From Emiliania huxleyi CCMP1516 (taxonomy: Eukaryota; Haptophyta; Isochrysidales; Noelaerhabdaceae): a stretch of DNA of 64,000 nucleotides. How positions within the stretch are numbered: position 1 is the stretch's first letter; each line of letters starts with the position of its first letter. The notes beneath the pieces are model-generated. The model did no database searches, was not told the origin of the DNA, and saw only the letters and a list, made by a program, of their open reading frames with translations. The stretch covers positions 363,771 through 427,770 of the forward strand of contig NW_005195300.1 in assembly GCF_000372725.1 (NCBI RefSeq). Reading direction: 5' to 3'. Of the stretch, positions 31,140 through 40,546 are shown piece after piece. The translations under genes and the position numbers were made by a program.

Positions 31140-32954
31140 CTACATTTCAAGCAGCCGGTTGGCAAGTGAGATGAGCCAATCCTCCCTCTGCTCCGTGCGC
31201 GCCTCCTGCCTGCTGAGGGCCGCATCCACGTCGGCGTCGCTCGAGAGCACCCCGATGGGCAAGCCCGTGCTGAGCGAGCGGACCGACTGCAAAAACGACA
31301 TCGACGGCTTCTCGGGAGGCGACCGCGCACAGGACGGCGCGGGCTGCGCAGCGCCGCCCGCGCCAGCGACCGGCGCGGAGGGCGGCGGAGACGCCGCCGC
31401 CACCCGCGGCGGCGGCTGTGGCGGCGGCGGCGGCGGCGGCAACGGCTGTTGGCGCAACGTCTCCTTGGCGCGTAGCCAAACGTCCCAGAGACTGAGGCCG
31501 TCGGAGATGTGCGTCGACCACTCCCAGTCGGCAGCGCCAAACGCGACGGCCGCGCGCTGCAGCTGCCTACGTTCAAGGGAGTGTGACTCGCGAGAGAGTG
31601 TAGTCGGTTCCAATCCACTCGCCGCGCGCTGCAGCTGCCCGATCTCGCGCTCCCTCTCCTCGAGCTCCTCGCGCACTGCCGCGTTCAGCTGCGTCACCTA
31701 CAGGAAGGCTCCAGGAAAGGTCTAGGAAAGGTCTTGGACACCGCCGCGTTCAGCTGCGTCACCGCGTGCAACCGCTCCGTCAGCGCGGCCTCCTCGCCGC
31801 CCGCGCCGCTCCAAAGGGCCGACGACGGCGCACGCAGCAGCGCGGGCAGCACGCTCGCCCTCTCGCCGCGAAGCTTGGCCGCCGCCTGAGCCACGCGCCT
31901 CCGGCCCTGCAGATGCGCCTGCCGGGCAGGTAGGCGGCGTGGGTTCGGGTACCGTGGGGTAGGGGAGGGTAAGGTTCGGGTACCGTGGGGTAGGGGAGGG
32001 TGGGTTCGGGTACCGTGGGGTAGGGGAGGGTGGGTTCGGGTACCGTGGGGTAGGGGAGGGTAAGGTTCGGGTACCGTGGGGTAGGGGAGGGTGGGTTCGG
32101 GTACCGTGGGGTAGGGGAGAGGCACCTGTCGCTCCTCGTCCTCGCACAGCGCGAGCTCGCCCCCGAGGCACTGCAGCTGGGCCTGCGAGAGATGGGGAGA
32201 TATGGGGAGATATGTCACCGCAGCTGATGCTCTCGGCTGCCTCTCGGCTGCCTCTCGGCTGCCTCTCGGCTACCTCTTGGCTATCTCTTGGCCACCTCTC
32301 GGCCATCTCTCGGGCATCTCTCGGCCATCTCTCAGCTACCTCTCTGCTACCTCGCGGCTAGTCTCGGACCTGCACCGCCCCGTGCACCTCGCGCAGCTGC
32401 TGCAGAAACTCGGGCGCCAGCGGCGGCGCGCTCGCCTCCATCGCCCTCCCCGCCCCCGAGCCGCGGCCTGCCGCCTCCTCCGCGCTGGAGGGACGCACGA
32501 CGGGGATGACCGCCTCGAGGGCGGCGACCCACTGAGCCATGGACCCCGCCTCGCCCGTGGAAAAGGCGAGCTCGCCGCCGCTCGCGAGGCGCAGCGTCAG
32601 GCTGCGCGGCCTATGGTCGACGTTGACGTGTCGACGACGTCGCTCGACAAGAGTCACTTCTCCAGCCATCGGACAAGGAGTTTAAGAATGGCCACTGGTC
32701 GGCCGCACGCGAGGCAACTAATCACTCCGCGCTTCTTGTGCGGGGAGGAAGCTGAGGGACCTGGAGGGGCGGAAGGTCGCCCTCGAGCCGGCGAGCGGCG
32801 CGGCGAGCAGCGGCAGATCGAACTCGGGGCCCTGCAGCAGCAGCAGCGTGCCAGGGAGCAGCACGCCCCACCGGCCCGCCGCCACGCCCCCACCCACCCG
32901 CTGAGCCACCAGCTCGGCAGCGTGCAGCAAGGGCGACGGCATGCGAGGCGCAGG

Positions 32955-33019
<65 letters not shown>

Positions 33020-33339
33020 ATGGCAGCGCACGCAGCAGCTCTTCGCGCTCTGCTGGAGACGAGGCGTGCAGCGCCGTCGGCAGCCCGCCCCGGCTCGAGA
33101 CCAGCGCAAAGCAGCAGCGCTCCCGGGGCGCGCCGCCGCCCTGCCCTGAGAGCGGTTCGCCGGCGCGGAAGTGCGCCTAGCGGTAGGACAAGGTAAGGAA
33201 AGGCGAGGTGAATTTCTCCACACGCACGAGGTGGTGGGGCAAGGGCCAGGCTAGTCCCTCGCGACTCCACGTCTAGACGACAGGAGGGGCACGGCATTCA
33301 AAGTGCGAGGCCCGGTGCGCGTGGGTGAGCGGTGTGTGT

Positions 33340-33395
<56 letters not shown>

Positions 33396-33396
33396 C

Positions 33397-33476
<80 letters not shown>

Positions 33477-33477
33477 C

Positions 33478-33564
<87 letters not shown>

Positions 33565-36500
33565 CTCCCGGTAACCAACGACGGGCGCGAGCAGCTCGCG
33601 CTGCTCGAGACGCTGCTGCACCTGTTCACAGCTGCAGGTGTGAAGAGACGCTGTTCACAGCAGGACATGCGTCGCCTCGAGACGCTGCTGCACCTCGCCG
33701 CCTCTGAGGAGGAGCACCTGTTCACGGCTCGAGCTGTGAAGAGGACGCCCGCCCTCACCCATAGGCAGCCTAGCTGGATGGGAGGAGCTGGCCGAGCTGC
33801 TCTCCGCCTCTCTCGCCAACGAACGAAGGAAAGAGGAGGAGCTGGCCTGGCTGGTCTACCTCCTCTAGCTGACTGGCTCACTGGCGAACTGGCCGGGAGG
33901 AGAGCACACCTCCCCCTCCTCGTCGTCAACCACGAGCACACACGCCGCCGCCGCCGCCGCGGGCTCGCCCTGCCGGTAGACGGCGAAAAAGTGGCAGCGG
34001 CTGCGCAGCGCGGTCTCGAGCGGGGTCAGGCCGGAGTCGCGCCGCGCAGAGATTGCCTCGGAGGGCAGCGCCACCACCGTCTCGGCCAGCCGGCGCAGCT
34101 TGGACTCCTTCTCAAGGCACTGCTGCAGCAGGCCTGTCCACGGCCAGAGGTGTGAAGAGACGCCGTTCACGGCGACTCCGTCTCAAAGCACTGCCGCAGC
34201 AGGCCTGTCCACGGCCAGAGGTGTGAAGAGACGCCGTTCACGGCGACTCCGTCTCAAAGCACTGCCGCAGCAGGCCGCGCTGCGCCGCCCTCTCGCCCTC
34301 CAGCCGCCGCTCCTTCCGCCGCTGCGAGAGCGCGTCGCCTCCGCCTCCGCCTGCGCCTCCGCCTGCGCCTCCGCCTCCGCCTCCGCCGCCTCCGCCTCCG
34401 CCTCCTCCGCCTTCTCCAAGTGCAAAACCGAGAGGCAGCGGCGCCGCAGCGCCCGAGAGGTGGCCGCGAGCGACCAGAGCGAGAGCAGCGGCGAGCCGGA
34501 GCTGGCCCGCCTGTGACGGAGGAGTCAACGCCGGCGATGCCTCCACGATTTCTTTTTTTCGCCGCCTCGCCGGCGAGAGCTCATGAGTCAGCAGGCGAGG
34601 GCAGCAGCTGGTCGGAGCTGGACTAGCCGGGATCTGGCCGCGATCTGGCCGAGATCTGGCCGAGATCTGGCCGAGATCTGGCCGAGATCGAGATCTGGCC
34701 GAGATCTGGCCGAGATCTGGCCGGAGATTGAGCCGAGCTCTGGCCGAGCAGAGTAGCTGGCCGGAGCTGGCGCGCCTCCGTGGCCTCCTCACACGCGCAG
34801 ATCTCGCCGAGCAGCAGCCTCTTCTCGACCTCAAACCGGTCGAGGCTCCGCAACATGCGGTCCTTCGACGCAGAGAGAGCTGCCAGCCTGTGCGAGGAGC
34901 ACGCCGAGGTCAGGGCGGGAGGACGGTACCCGCGCACCCATCCCCTACCCCCCACGGTATCCGAACCCATCCCTATCCCCCACGGTACCCGAACCCATCC
35001 CCTACCCCCCACGGTACTCGAACCCACCCCCCTACCCCCCACGGCCCCGTGCAGTGGGGCATACACGGGCATCAACGGGCGCACTCGCCCATCCAGCCAG
35101 CCGCCACACATGGGCAGCCCCCACCACGTGGGCACATCCCCTGCCCAGACTAGGGGGGAGGGTTCGAGTCTCCATTCTCAGACAGGTCTCTCGGCCGTGC
35201 CCGGCGGGCACGCCTACCCCACAGTTCAGGCCAAGCCCCTTTTGCCGCGTGCAGTGGCGTCGGAGCACCGCGTCAAGACGGCCGAGCACGGCCGAGTACA
35301 GCGAAGTCCCGGACGTGCTCCTCTCGAGCCGCCAGTCGGGCTCTACAAGAGTGCGTCTCCTCCGCCTCTACTGTCGGCTAGCCCCGGTGTGTGCAGTCGG
35401 GCTCTACAAGAGTGCGTCTCCTCCGCCTCTACTGTCGGCTCGCCCCGGTGTGTGCAGTCGGGCTCTACAAGAATGCGTCTCCTCCGCTTCTACTGTCGGC
35501 TCGCCCCGGTGTGTGCAGTCGGGCTCTACAAGAATGCGTCTCCTCCGCTTCTACTGTCGGCTCGCCCCGGTGTGTGCAGTCGGGCTCTACAAGAGTGCGT
35601 CTCCTCCGCTTCTACTGTCGGCTCGCCCCGGTGTGTGCAGTCGGGCTCTACAAGAGTGCGTCTCCTCCGCTTCTACTGTCGGCTCGCCCCGGTGTGTGCA
35701 GTCGGGCTCTACAAGAGTGCGTCTCCTCCGCCTCTACTGTCGGCTAGCCCCGGTGTGTGCAGTCGGGCTCTACAAGAGTGCGTCTCCTCCGCTTCTACTG
35801 TCGGCTAGCCCCGGTGTGTGCAGTCGGGCTCTACAAGAGTGCGTCTCCTCCGCTTCTACTGTCGGCTCGCCCCGGTGTGTGCAGTCGGGCTCTACAAGAA
35901 TGCGTCTCCTCCGCTTCTACTGTCGGCTCGCCCCGGTGTGTGCAGTCGGGCTCTACAAGAGTGCGTCTCCTCCGCTTCTACTGTCGGCTCGCCCCGGTGT
36001 GTGCAGTCGGGCTCTACAAGAGTGCGTCTCCTCCGCTTCTACTGTCGGCTCGCCCCGGTGTGTGCAGTCGGGCTCTACAAGAGTGCGTCTCCTCCGCTTC
36101 TACTGTCGGCTCGCCCCGGTGTGTGCAGTCGGGCTCTACAAGAATGCGTCTCCTCCGCTTCTACTGTCGGCTCGCCCCGGTGTGTGCAGTCGGGCTCTAC
36201 AAGAATGCGTCTCCTCCGCTTCTACTGTCGGCTCGCCCCGGTGTGTGCAGTCGGGCTCTACAAGAGTGCGTCTCCTCCGCTTCTACTGTCGGCTCGCCCC
36301 GGTGTGTGCAGTCGGGCTCTACAAGAGTGCGTCTCCTCCGCTTCTACTGTCGGCTAGCCCCGGTGTGTGCAGTCGGGCTCTACAAGAGTGCGTCTCCTCC
36401 GCTTCTACTGTCGGCTCGCCCCGGTGTGTGCAGTCGGGCTCTACAAGAGTGCGTCTCCTCCGCTTCTACTGTCGGCTCGCCCCGGTGTGTGCAGTCGGGC

Positions 36501-37790
36501 TCTACAAGAATGCGTCTCCTCCGCTTCTACTGTCGGCTCGCCCCGGTGTGTGCAGTCGGGCTCTACAAGAGTGCGTCTCCTCCGCTTCTACTGTCGGCTC
36601 GCCCCGGTGTGTGCAGTCGGGCTCTACAAGAGTGCGTCTCCTCCGCTTCTACTGTCGGCTCGCCCCGGTGTGTGCAGTCGGGCTCTACAAGAGTGCGTCT
36701 CCTCCGCTTCTACTGTCGGCTCGCCCCGGTGTGTGCAGTCGGGCTCTACAAGAATGCGTCTCCTCCGCTTCTACTGTCGGCTCGCCCCGGTGTGTGCAGC
36801 TGCGGCGACGAGGCGTCGGACGAGCTGCCGCTGCAGCAGCTGACCGTCGACGACGCCTCGGAGCAGGCACGACTCGGCGCGAGGCGCGACAGCGCATCCA
36901 CCGAAGGCGCCCCGCCGCTGCACACGGCGGCGATCGCGCTGCACCAAAGCCTCTTCATCTCCGGCGAGGCGGCCGCCAGCGTCACCGTGCCCGCCGTGTG
37001 CCGCACCTGTCATGGGTAGGAGGGGGGGGCCTACCCTCAATGAAGGCCTCCGCGCCTCCCCGCCGCGCACTAGTCGGCTCTCGGAGGTCGGGGAGGGGCA
37101 ACCCTTGGGTGGGAGAGAGGGGGAGCGAGAGAGTGCGGGACGTCTTCGTCTTTTTTTTGCCATGCGCCGCGCCTCAAAGGCGAGGCCCACCCGCTGCTTT
37201 GGCTGCTCGACCACGCAGACCGGGCGCAGGACGCGGAGGGGCCGGCACTCCGCAGAGAAGAGCACCAGCTTGCGCGCCGCCAGCGCCGCCACCAGAGGAT
37301 CGCCGCCATGGCTGCTGCAACCGAGCATCCCGAGGCGGAGAACAGCGATGTGCGGCACGGTGTGGCCTTTGAGGGCGGCCAGCAGCGCGTCCACCGCCTC
37401 CCTCCGCTCGGCGTCCGTCGGCATCCACAGCGCGACCGGCGGCCGGCCGCGCAGCACCAGGCAGAAGTGGTGCCGAGCGCGCCGGCGGCCGGCCGGAGAG
37501 TCGGCGTGGTGGCGGTGGTGGCCGACCACAAAGTCGAGGCGGACGTCACACAGCGCGGAGAGAGGGACGGTCCACTGCCGCGCTCCCTGCTCGAGCAGCG
37601 TCAGCCTCCACATCCCACCGCCGCCGCCGCCGCCGCCGCTGCCGCGGACGGATGATCCTTTGCTGCCTGGCTCTGGCTCGAGGTGGAGCACGCACGCCTC
37701 GTCCGAGGCGCTGTGGGCGCCAAAGAAGAGCGAGCCAGACGATAGGCCGGTCCGCTGCAGGTGGAGCTCGCGGTGTGAGGTGAAGGGCAT
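31140..37790 (-). CDS. multi-PH-domain protein in a repeat-swollen gene
   Basis: Start at 37790 (MPFTSHRELHLQRTG). Exon 1 has a PH-like fold (ARQWTVPLSALCDVRLDFVV, HFCLVLRGRPPVALWMPTDA) and a second beginning KLVLFSAECRPLRVLRPVCV. A GC-AG intron (about 37019-37175) joins VGLAFE to VRHTAGTVTLAAASPEMKRL, completing its final helix (LWCSAIAAV). Further exons include LSASKDRMLRSLDRFEVEKR (34800-34905), LRRLAETVVALPSEAISARR (about 33895-34130), another PH C-terminus (RCCFALVSSRGGLPTALHAS, about 33050-33150), a PH start (AGRWGVLLPGTLLLLQGPEF, about 32830-32900) and its end (LRLASGGELAFSTGEAGSMA, 32520-32610). The tail is Gln/Arg/Glu-rich with a Pro run and ends SLANRLLEM. At least three PH folds suggest phosphoinositide or membrane scaffolding. 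Most introns are minisatellites or contain duplicated exon pieces. Not every splice site could be resolved. Confidence 0.7.
31930..32125. repeat. GGTACCG minisatellite in an intron
   Basis: About six units of GGGTTCGGGTACCGTGGGGT plus AGGGGAGGGT form most of the intron between LCEDEERQ (donor CAG/GTGCCT) and AHLQGRRR (acceptor CCCGGCAG) of the PH-domain gene. The same unit fills introns of IF-2 at 50.6-52.5 kb and recurs at 34930-35045. Confidence 0.85.
32955..33018. repeat. CCG trinucleotide run
   Basis: About 21 CCG triplets. On the minus strand it would encode poly-Gly between two PH segments of the flanking gene, or it may be intronic. Confidence 0.9.
33340..33564. repeat. TG dinucleotide microsatellite
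   Basis: More than 200 bases of (TG)n interrupted only by three GAGCGG blocks at regular places (about 33391, 33472), suggesting internal duplication of a unit. Translations in any frame (CVCV, HTHT) are not genes. It lies in an intron of the PH-domain gene. Confidence 0.95.
33604..33757 (-). repeat. 72-bp exon duplication with palindromic TTCAC/GTGAA core
   Basis: CTCGAGACGCTGCTGCAC occurs at 33604 and 33676. Between them, in gene sense, is GCTGTGAACAGCGTCTCTTC, ACACCTGCAGCTGTGAACAG and then the exon copy. A second related core precedes the next exon copy (CTCTTCACAGCTCGAGCCGT, GAACAG, to about 33718). Each core ends GTGAACAG, a usable 3' splice site. Confidence 0.7.
34111..34290 (-). repeat. 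71-bp tandem exon duplication, three copies
   Basis: CTCAA(A/G)GCACTGC starts at 34111, 34182 and 34253. In gene sense each unit has the exon piece GCCTGCTGCGGCAGTGC, then GCCGTGAACGGCGTCTCTTC and ACACCTCTGGCCGTGGACAG. The last acceptor leads to GLLQQCLEKESKLRRL. The core matches those at 33.6 and 14.6 kb. Confidence 0.75.
35334..36799. repeat. 61-bp minisatellite, about 24 copies
   Basis: Near-identical units starting CAGTCGGGCTCTACAAGA and ending CCCCGGTGTGTG, with three recurrent variant positions (GAGTG/GAATG, CCTC/CTTC, CTAGCC/CTCGCC). Because 61 is not a multiple of 3, all three plus-strand frames stay open and give long spurious proteins. The array lies in an intron of the minus-strand PH gene, after the exon ending SSDASSPQ. 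Each unit contains CTTGTAG on the minus strand, a potential acceptor. Confidence 0.95.
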
Positions 37791-37809
37791 GGCGGCTGGC
37801 TGGGGGCCC

Positions 37810-38345
37810 ACAGACGGGCTACTTCTCTGGAAAAAAGAAATCGCAGCGCGCGGCGTGTGTGTGTGCAGGTGGGCGAGCTTCAGGCACGCTCATCTCGATC
37901 GTCAAGGCGTCGCTACGCGCGGTCTTCCGCGGGGGGAGCTTCGTCGACGGGTGCGGGACCGCGGCGCAGTCAGTGCCGTGGCGATGCCTCCGGCTGTTTG
38001 CGGCGGGCGGCTTGCTGCTCGCTGCATGGCGAAAAACTCGTCTCGTCGCACACCAAGAGCTTATGCCACGTGAGGCGCATGCGCCCAGGAGGGGAGGGGG
38101 CATGCGTAACGACACTGCTAGAGATGCCTTTCGGGGCCCAGAGACAAAACTTCTGTGATGCCATGCGTGACCTAGTAGTGTCCCCAGCTATGGGCGTGTC
38201 CACGTTGGAGCCAGGTGTGGTGTGGACGCGAGAATAGTTCCGCCGTTCATGGAGGCAACCGATGCGAGTCGACTGGTGTGTGTCGTCGTGGTTTGATTCC
38301 TTACTTACAGACGGGCTACTTCTCTGGAAAAAGAAATCGCGGCGA
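37810..38345. repeat. 38-bp direct repeat 500 bp apart
   Basis: ACAGACGGGCTACTTCTCTG and GAAAAA(A)GAAATCGC occur at about 37810-37848 and 38308-38345. The second copy is followed by the ATCA-retroposon motif TCGTTGGTCGGACTGTGTTT. The intervening sequence has no recognised gene. Possibly a duplication made with a retroposon insertion. Confidence 0.6.
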
Positions 38346-38516
38346 GTTTCGTTGGTCGGACTGTGTTTCGCCTTTGGCTTTCTATCTAGCTCCTCCGTTC
38401 ATGGAGGCATTGAGTAGTAAGGAGCTCCCGATCCTGCTCCCTGGGAATGCTTTGCACAGTGTCTGTACGGTCAGAAGAGAGAGAGCATGGCTGGCTCTCT
38501 AAGATGGAATTCCATC

Positions 38517-39458
38517 TTATGCATATCCTCGCGGGGCAGTCCACGTCAGTTCATTGAGGTCCACGGTCGCGCGCGAGATCCTTCGCCCGATGCTTCGCCC
38601 GCCGTCCGCCGTCCGCCGTCCGCCCGCCGCGCCGTCCGCCGTCCGCCTCGCCCCCGCCGACCGCCGGGCGCGAGGCGCCGGCACACCCAGCCCCAGCAGC
38701 CCGGTGCCGCGCTCACTGGACGCCCTGGTGGTAATCATGCCGCGCAACCGCCTCTTCCATGCGGAGCGTGCAGCAGTGCAAAAGACGACGACGATGACGC
38801 CGGAGTAGAAGGGTGGCTCGCTCGCCGCCGAGAGCGTGCCCAGGTAGCAGAAGAAGGTTCCCGCCGCTAGAAGCAGCCCCCAGCTAAAGACGATCCGCAG
38901 GTGGCGCAGGCATCGCTCGAGGTACAGGACGGCTACGATCATGGTCTCGAGCGGCGGGTAAACCGTGGTAGATGTGCGTGTCCGACGTCCCCGCTCGACC
39001 TGCAGCCACGCGCGAAGCGACTCGACCGCATCTTTCGTCGCGCCATGGTCGTGTGCCATCGCCAGCGCCTCCTCGGCGGCGAGCAGGGCGTCGTAGGCCA
39101 CCCAGCCCATGCACAGCATTGAGGCGGTCGAGCAACAGACGAAGAGCGATCGTAGGGCTAAATGCCAATCATCGAAGGAATCGATGGTGCTTACGCCGAT
39201 CGACAGCTCCATTTCCACGCCAAGCACCAGCGAAGAGCAGGTCGCCCACGCTTCACTTCGTCGCACAGCCTCGATGAGGCGGCGCTCCTCGTTCGCGATT
39301 CGTGCGCCCATAGCGTGCGAGCGCTCGAGATTCTTCCCAGCCTCTTGCATTGTTCCTGCGGCTGAGCCCTCGGCCGCTGCAGCTGGAGAGACCCAGCCAG
39401 TGGATCTGGCCGCTGATTTTGCCACAGGCCATTCCCCCCTTGCATTCCTTCCATTCAC
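38517..39458 (-). CDS. four-helix membrane protein, Orai-like calcium channel candidate
   Basis: 313 residues, one exon. Four hydrophobic helices at about residues 71-90, 102-125, 186-209 and 218-234, flanked by a basic N-terminus (RRLIEAVRRSEA) and a basic end (SAWKRRLR). Helix 1 reads SSLVLGVEMELSIG, which parallels Orai TM1 with its pore Glu (VAMVEVQLE). The aromatic/Cys-rich helix 2, the ER-x(3)-H start before helix 3 (LERCLRHLRIVFSWG) and helix 4 also fit the Orai order. Orai forms store-operated calcium channels in plasma membranes. The match is by pattern only; another small four-span family cannot be excluded. The C-terminus (about 245-313) is Arg/Ala/Gly-rich low complexity. Confidence 0.5.
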   Translation of the reverse strand: MNGRNARGEWPVAKSAARSTGWVSPAAAAEGSAAGTMQEAGKNLERSHAMGARIANEERRLIEAVRRSEAWATCSSLVLGVEMELSIGVSTIDSFDDWHLALRSLFVCCSTASMLCMGWVAYDALLAAEEALAMAHDHGATKDAVESLRAWLQVERGRRTRTSTTVYPPLETMIVAVLYLERCLRHLRIVFSWGLLLAAGTFFCYLGTLSAASEPPFYSGVIVVVFCTAARSAWKRRLRGMITTRASSERGTGLLGLGVPAPRARRSAGARRTADGAAGGRRTADGGRSIGRRISRATVDLNELTWTAPRGYA

Positions 39459-39469
39459 AGCCTTGTTAT

Positions 39470-40540
39470 TGAGAATTCACACGTGTGGACTCTGTGTGTG
39501 TGTGTGTGTACACTCACTCACGGAAACGCGGTGGCGGCGGGAGCTGCTGGAGATGCTCGAGAGCCTGCTGCGAGGGATGGTCGAGGCCTCCATCAGGCTC
39601 ATGCGGGGATACATGAGCACGGGTAAGTAAGTGGCCCGAGCCCATCCTGCCTAAGAAGCTCTCACAGCCCCTCACAGAGTGGTCAGATGAATAGTGCCCA
39701 AGGGCGAGGATCCGCGGATCCGGAGGGGAGCACCAAATTAGGACCTATAGCTTAGATAGCAGTCGCGCTCCCAATACGTGCATCACTTTTGAGAGAGAGA
39801 GAGACTCTCTCACTTTTGTGACGGTGTTACAACTTTGATCAACCATATCTCGATAACTACCATGTCGCCCCTCATGAAAGTAGGCGCAATCGATCGGGCG
39901 CCGATTGGGAGCGCGACTGATAGGGTGTGGAGGGTGCGCCTCGCCACTATGACGGGCACACGCCCCGCACCGTCCGCTGTGTGCCCGTCTTTGTCCGGAG
40001 TGAAAAGTCCAACGCTCGTCGGTGGCGGCTTCCCCCGACTGCGCCGCGCTCGGCGAACCTCGACAGCGCCTTCGGTGGCATGCAGCTCTTTGCGACAGAG
40101 GCCTGCCTGCGGAGAGCAGCTCCTCTGCTGCTCACACGTTCTGCACACGGTTGGCACAGCCTACTGTGCGGCTGCGCCCCACAGCTGTCACAGGACGCAG
40201 CGATGGGCTCGCCCTCACTGGCCCTCAGTCACTTGTGCTGCGGCTTGTGTGAGAGCGACACTGCTCGGCGACTGCCGGCACACTGTGAGACCATGGGTGT
40301 GAGGTAAAACCACGCTACCAGCGCTTGGTCACATCGGCCCCGAGGTCAGATCCTTCTACTCTGTTGATGACAACACTTGTCTACTCGCTGGAGCCGAGCA
40401 GGAGGGCCCAGCGCACAACCCCTGGTCAACTCACCCTCCACATCCCGTATAGGAGGCCCAGCCTTGCCCTCGTGCTGCCGAGTGCGTATCCTATGCGCGA
40501 GAGCCGCGCCGAGACACGCTCACCGACGCGCCACCGCGCA
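39470..40540. other. intergenic, no gene seen
   Basis: Short TG tract near 39500, a GAGA tract near 39793. Frames on both strands lack recognisable motifs. 40300-40540 would be the 3' flank of the SNF2 gene. Confidence 0.5.
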
Positions 40541-40546
40541 CCGGGG

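Noticed and set aside
31090-31150. tRNA-like B-box (GTTCGATTC on the minus strand); similar hits near 11200, 35160 and 38285
   Set aside because: No matching A-box, anticodon arm or acceptor stem could be built around any of them.
33303-34155. Frames encoding CVCV or HTHT runs
   Set aside because: Pure translation of the TG dinucleotide tract.
35334-36799. CRISPR-like regular repeat
   Set aside because: Units are contiguous with no unique spacers, and the setting is eukaryotic. It is a minisatellite.
35054-37372. Very long open frames (up to 772 codons) on the plus strand over the 61-bp array
   Set aside because: They only translate a repeat whose unit length is not a multiple of three; the same 61-residue cycle appears in all frames and has no domain. 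The host gene is on the minus strand.
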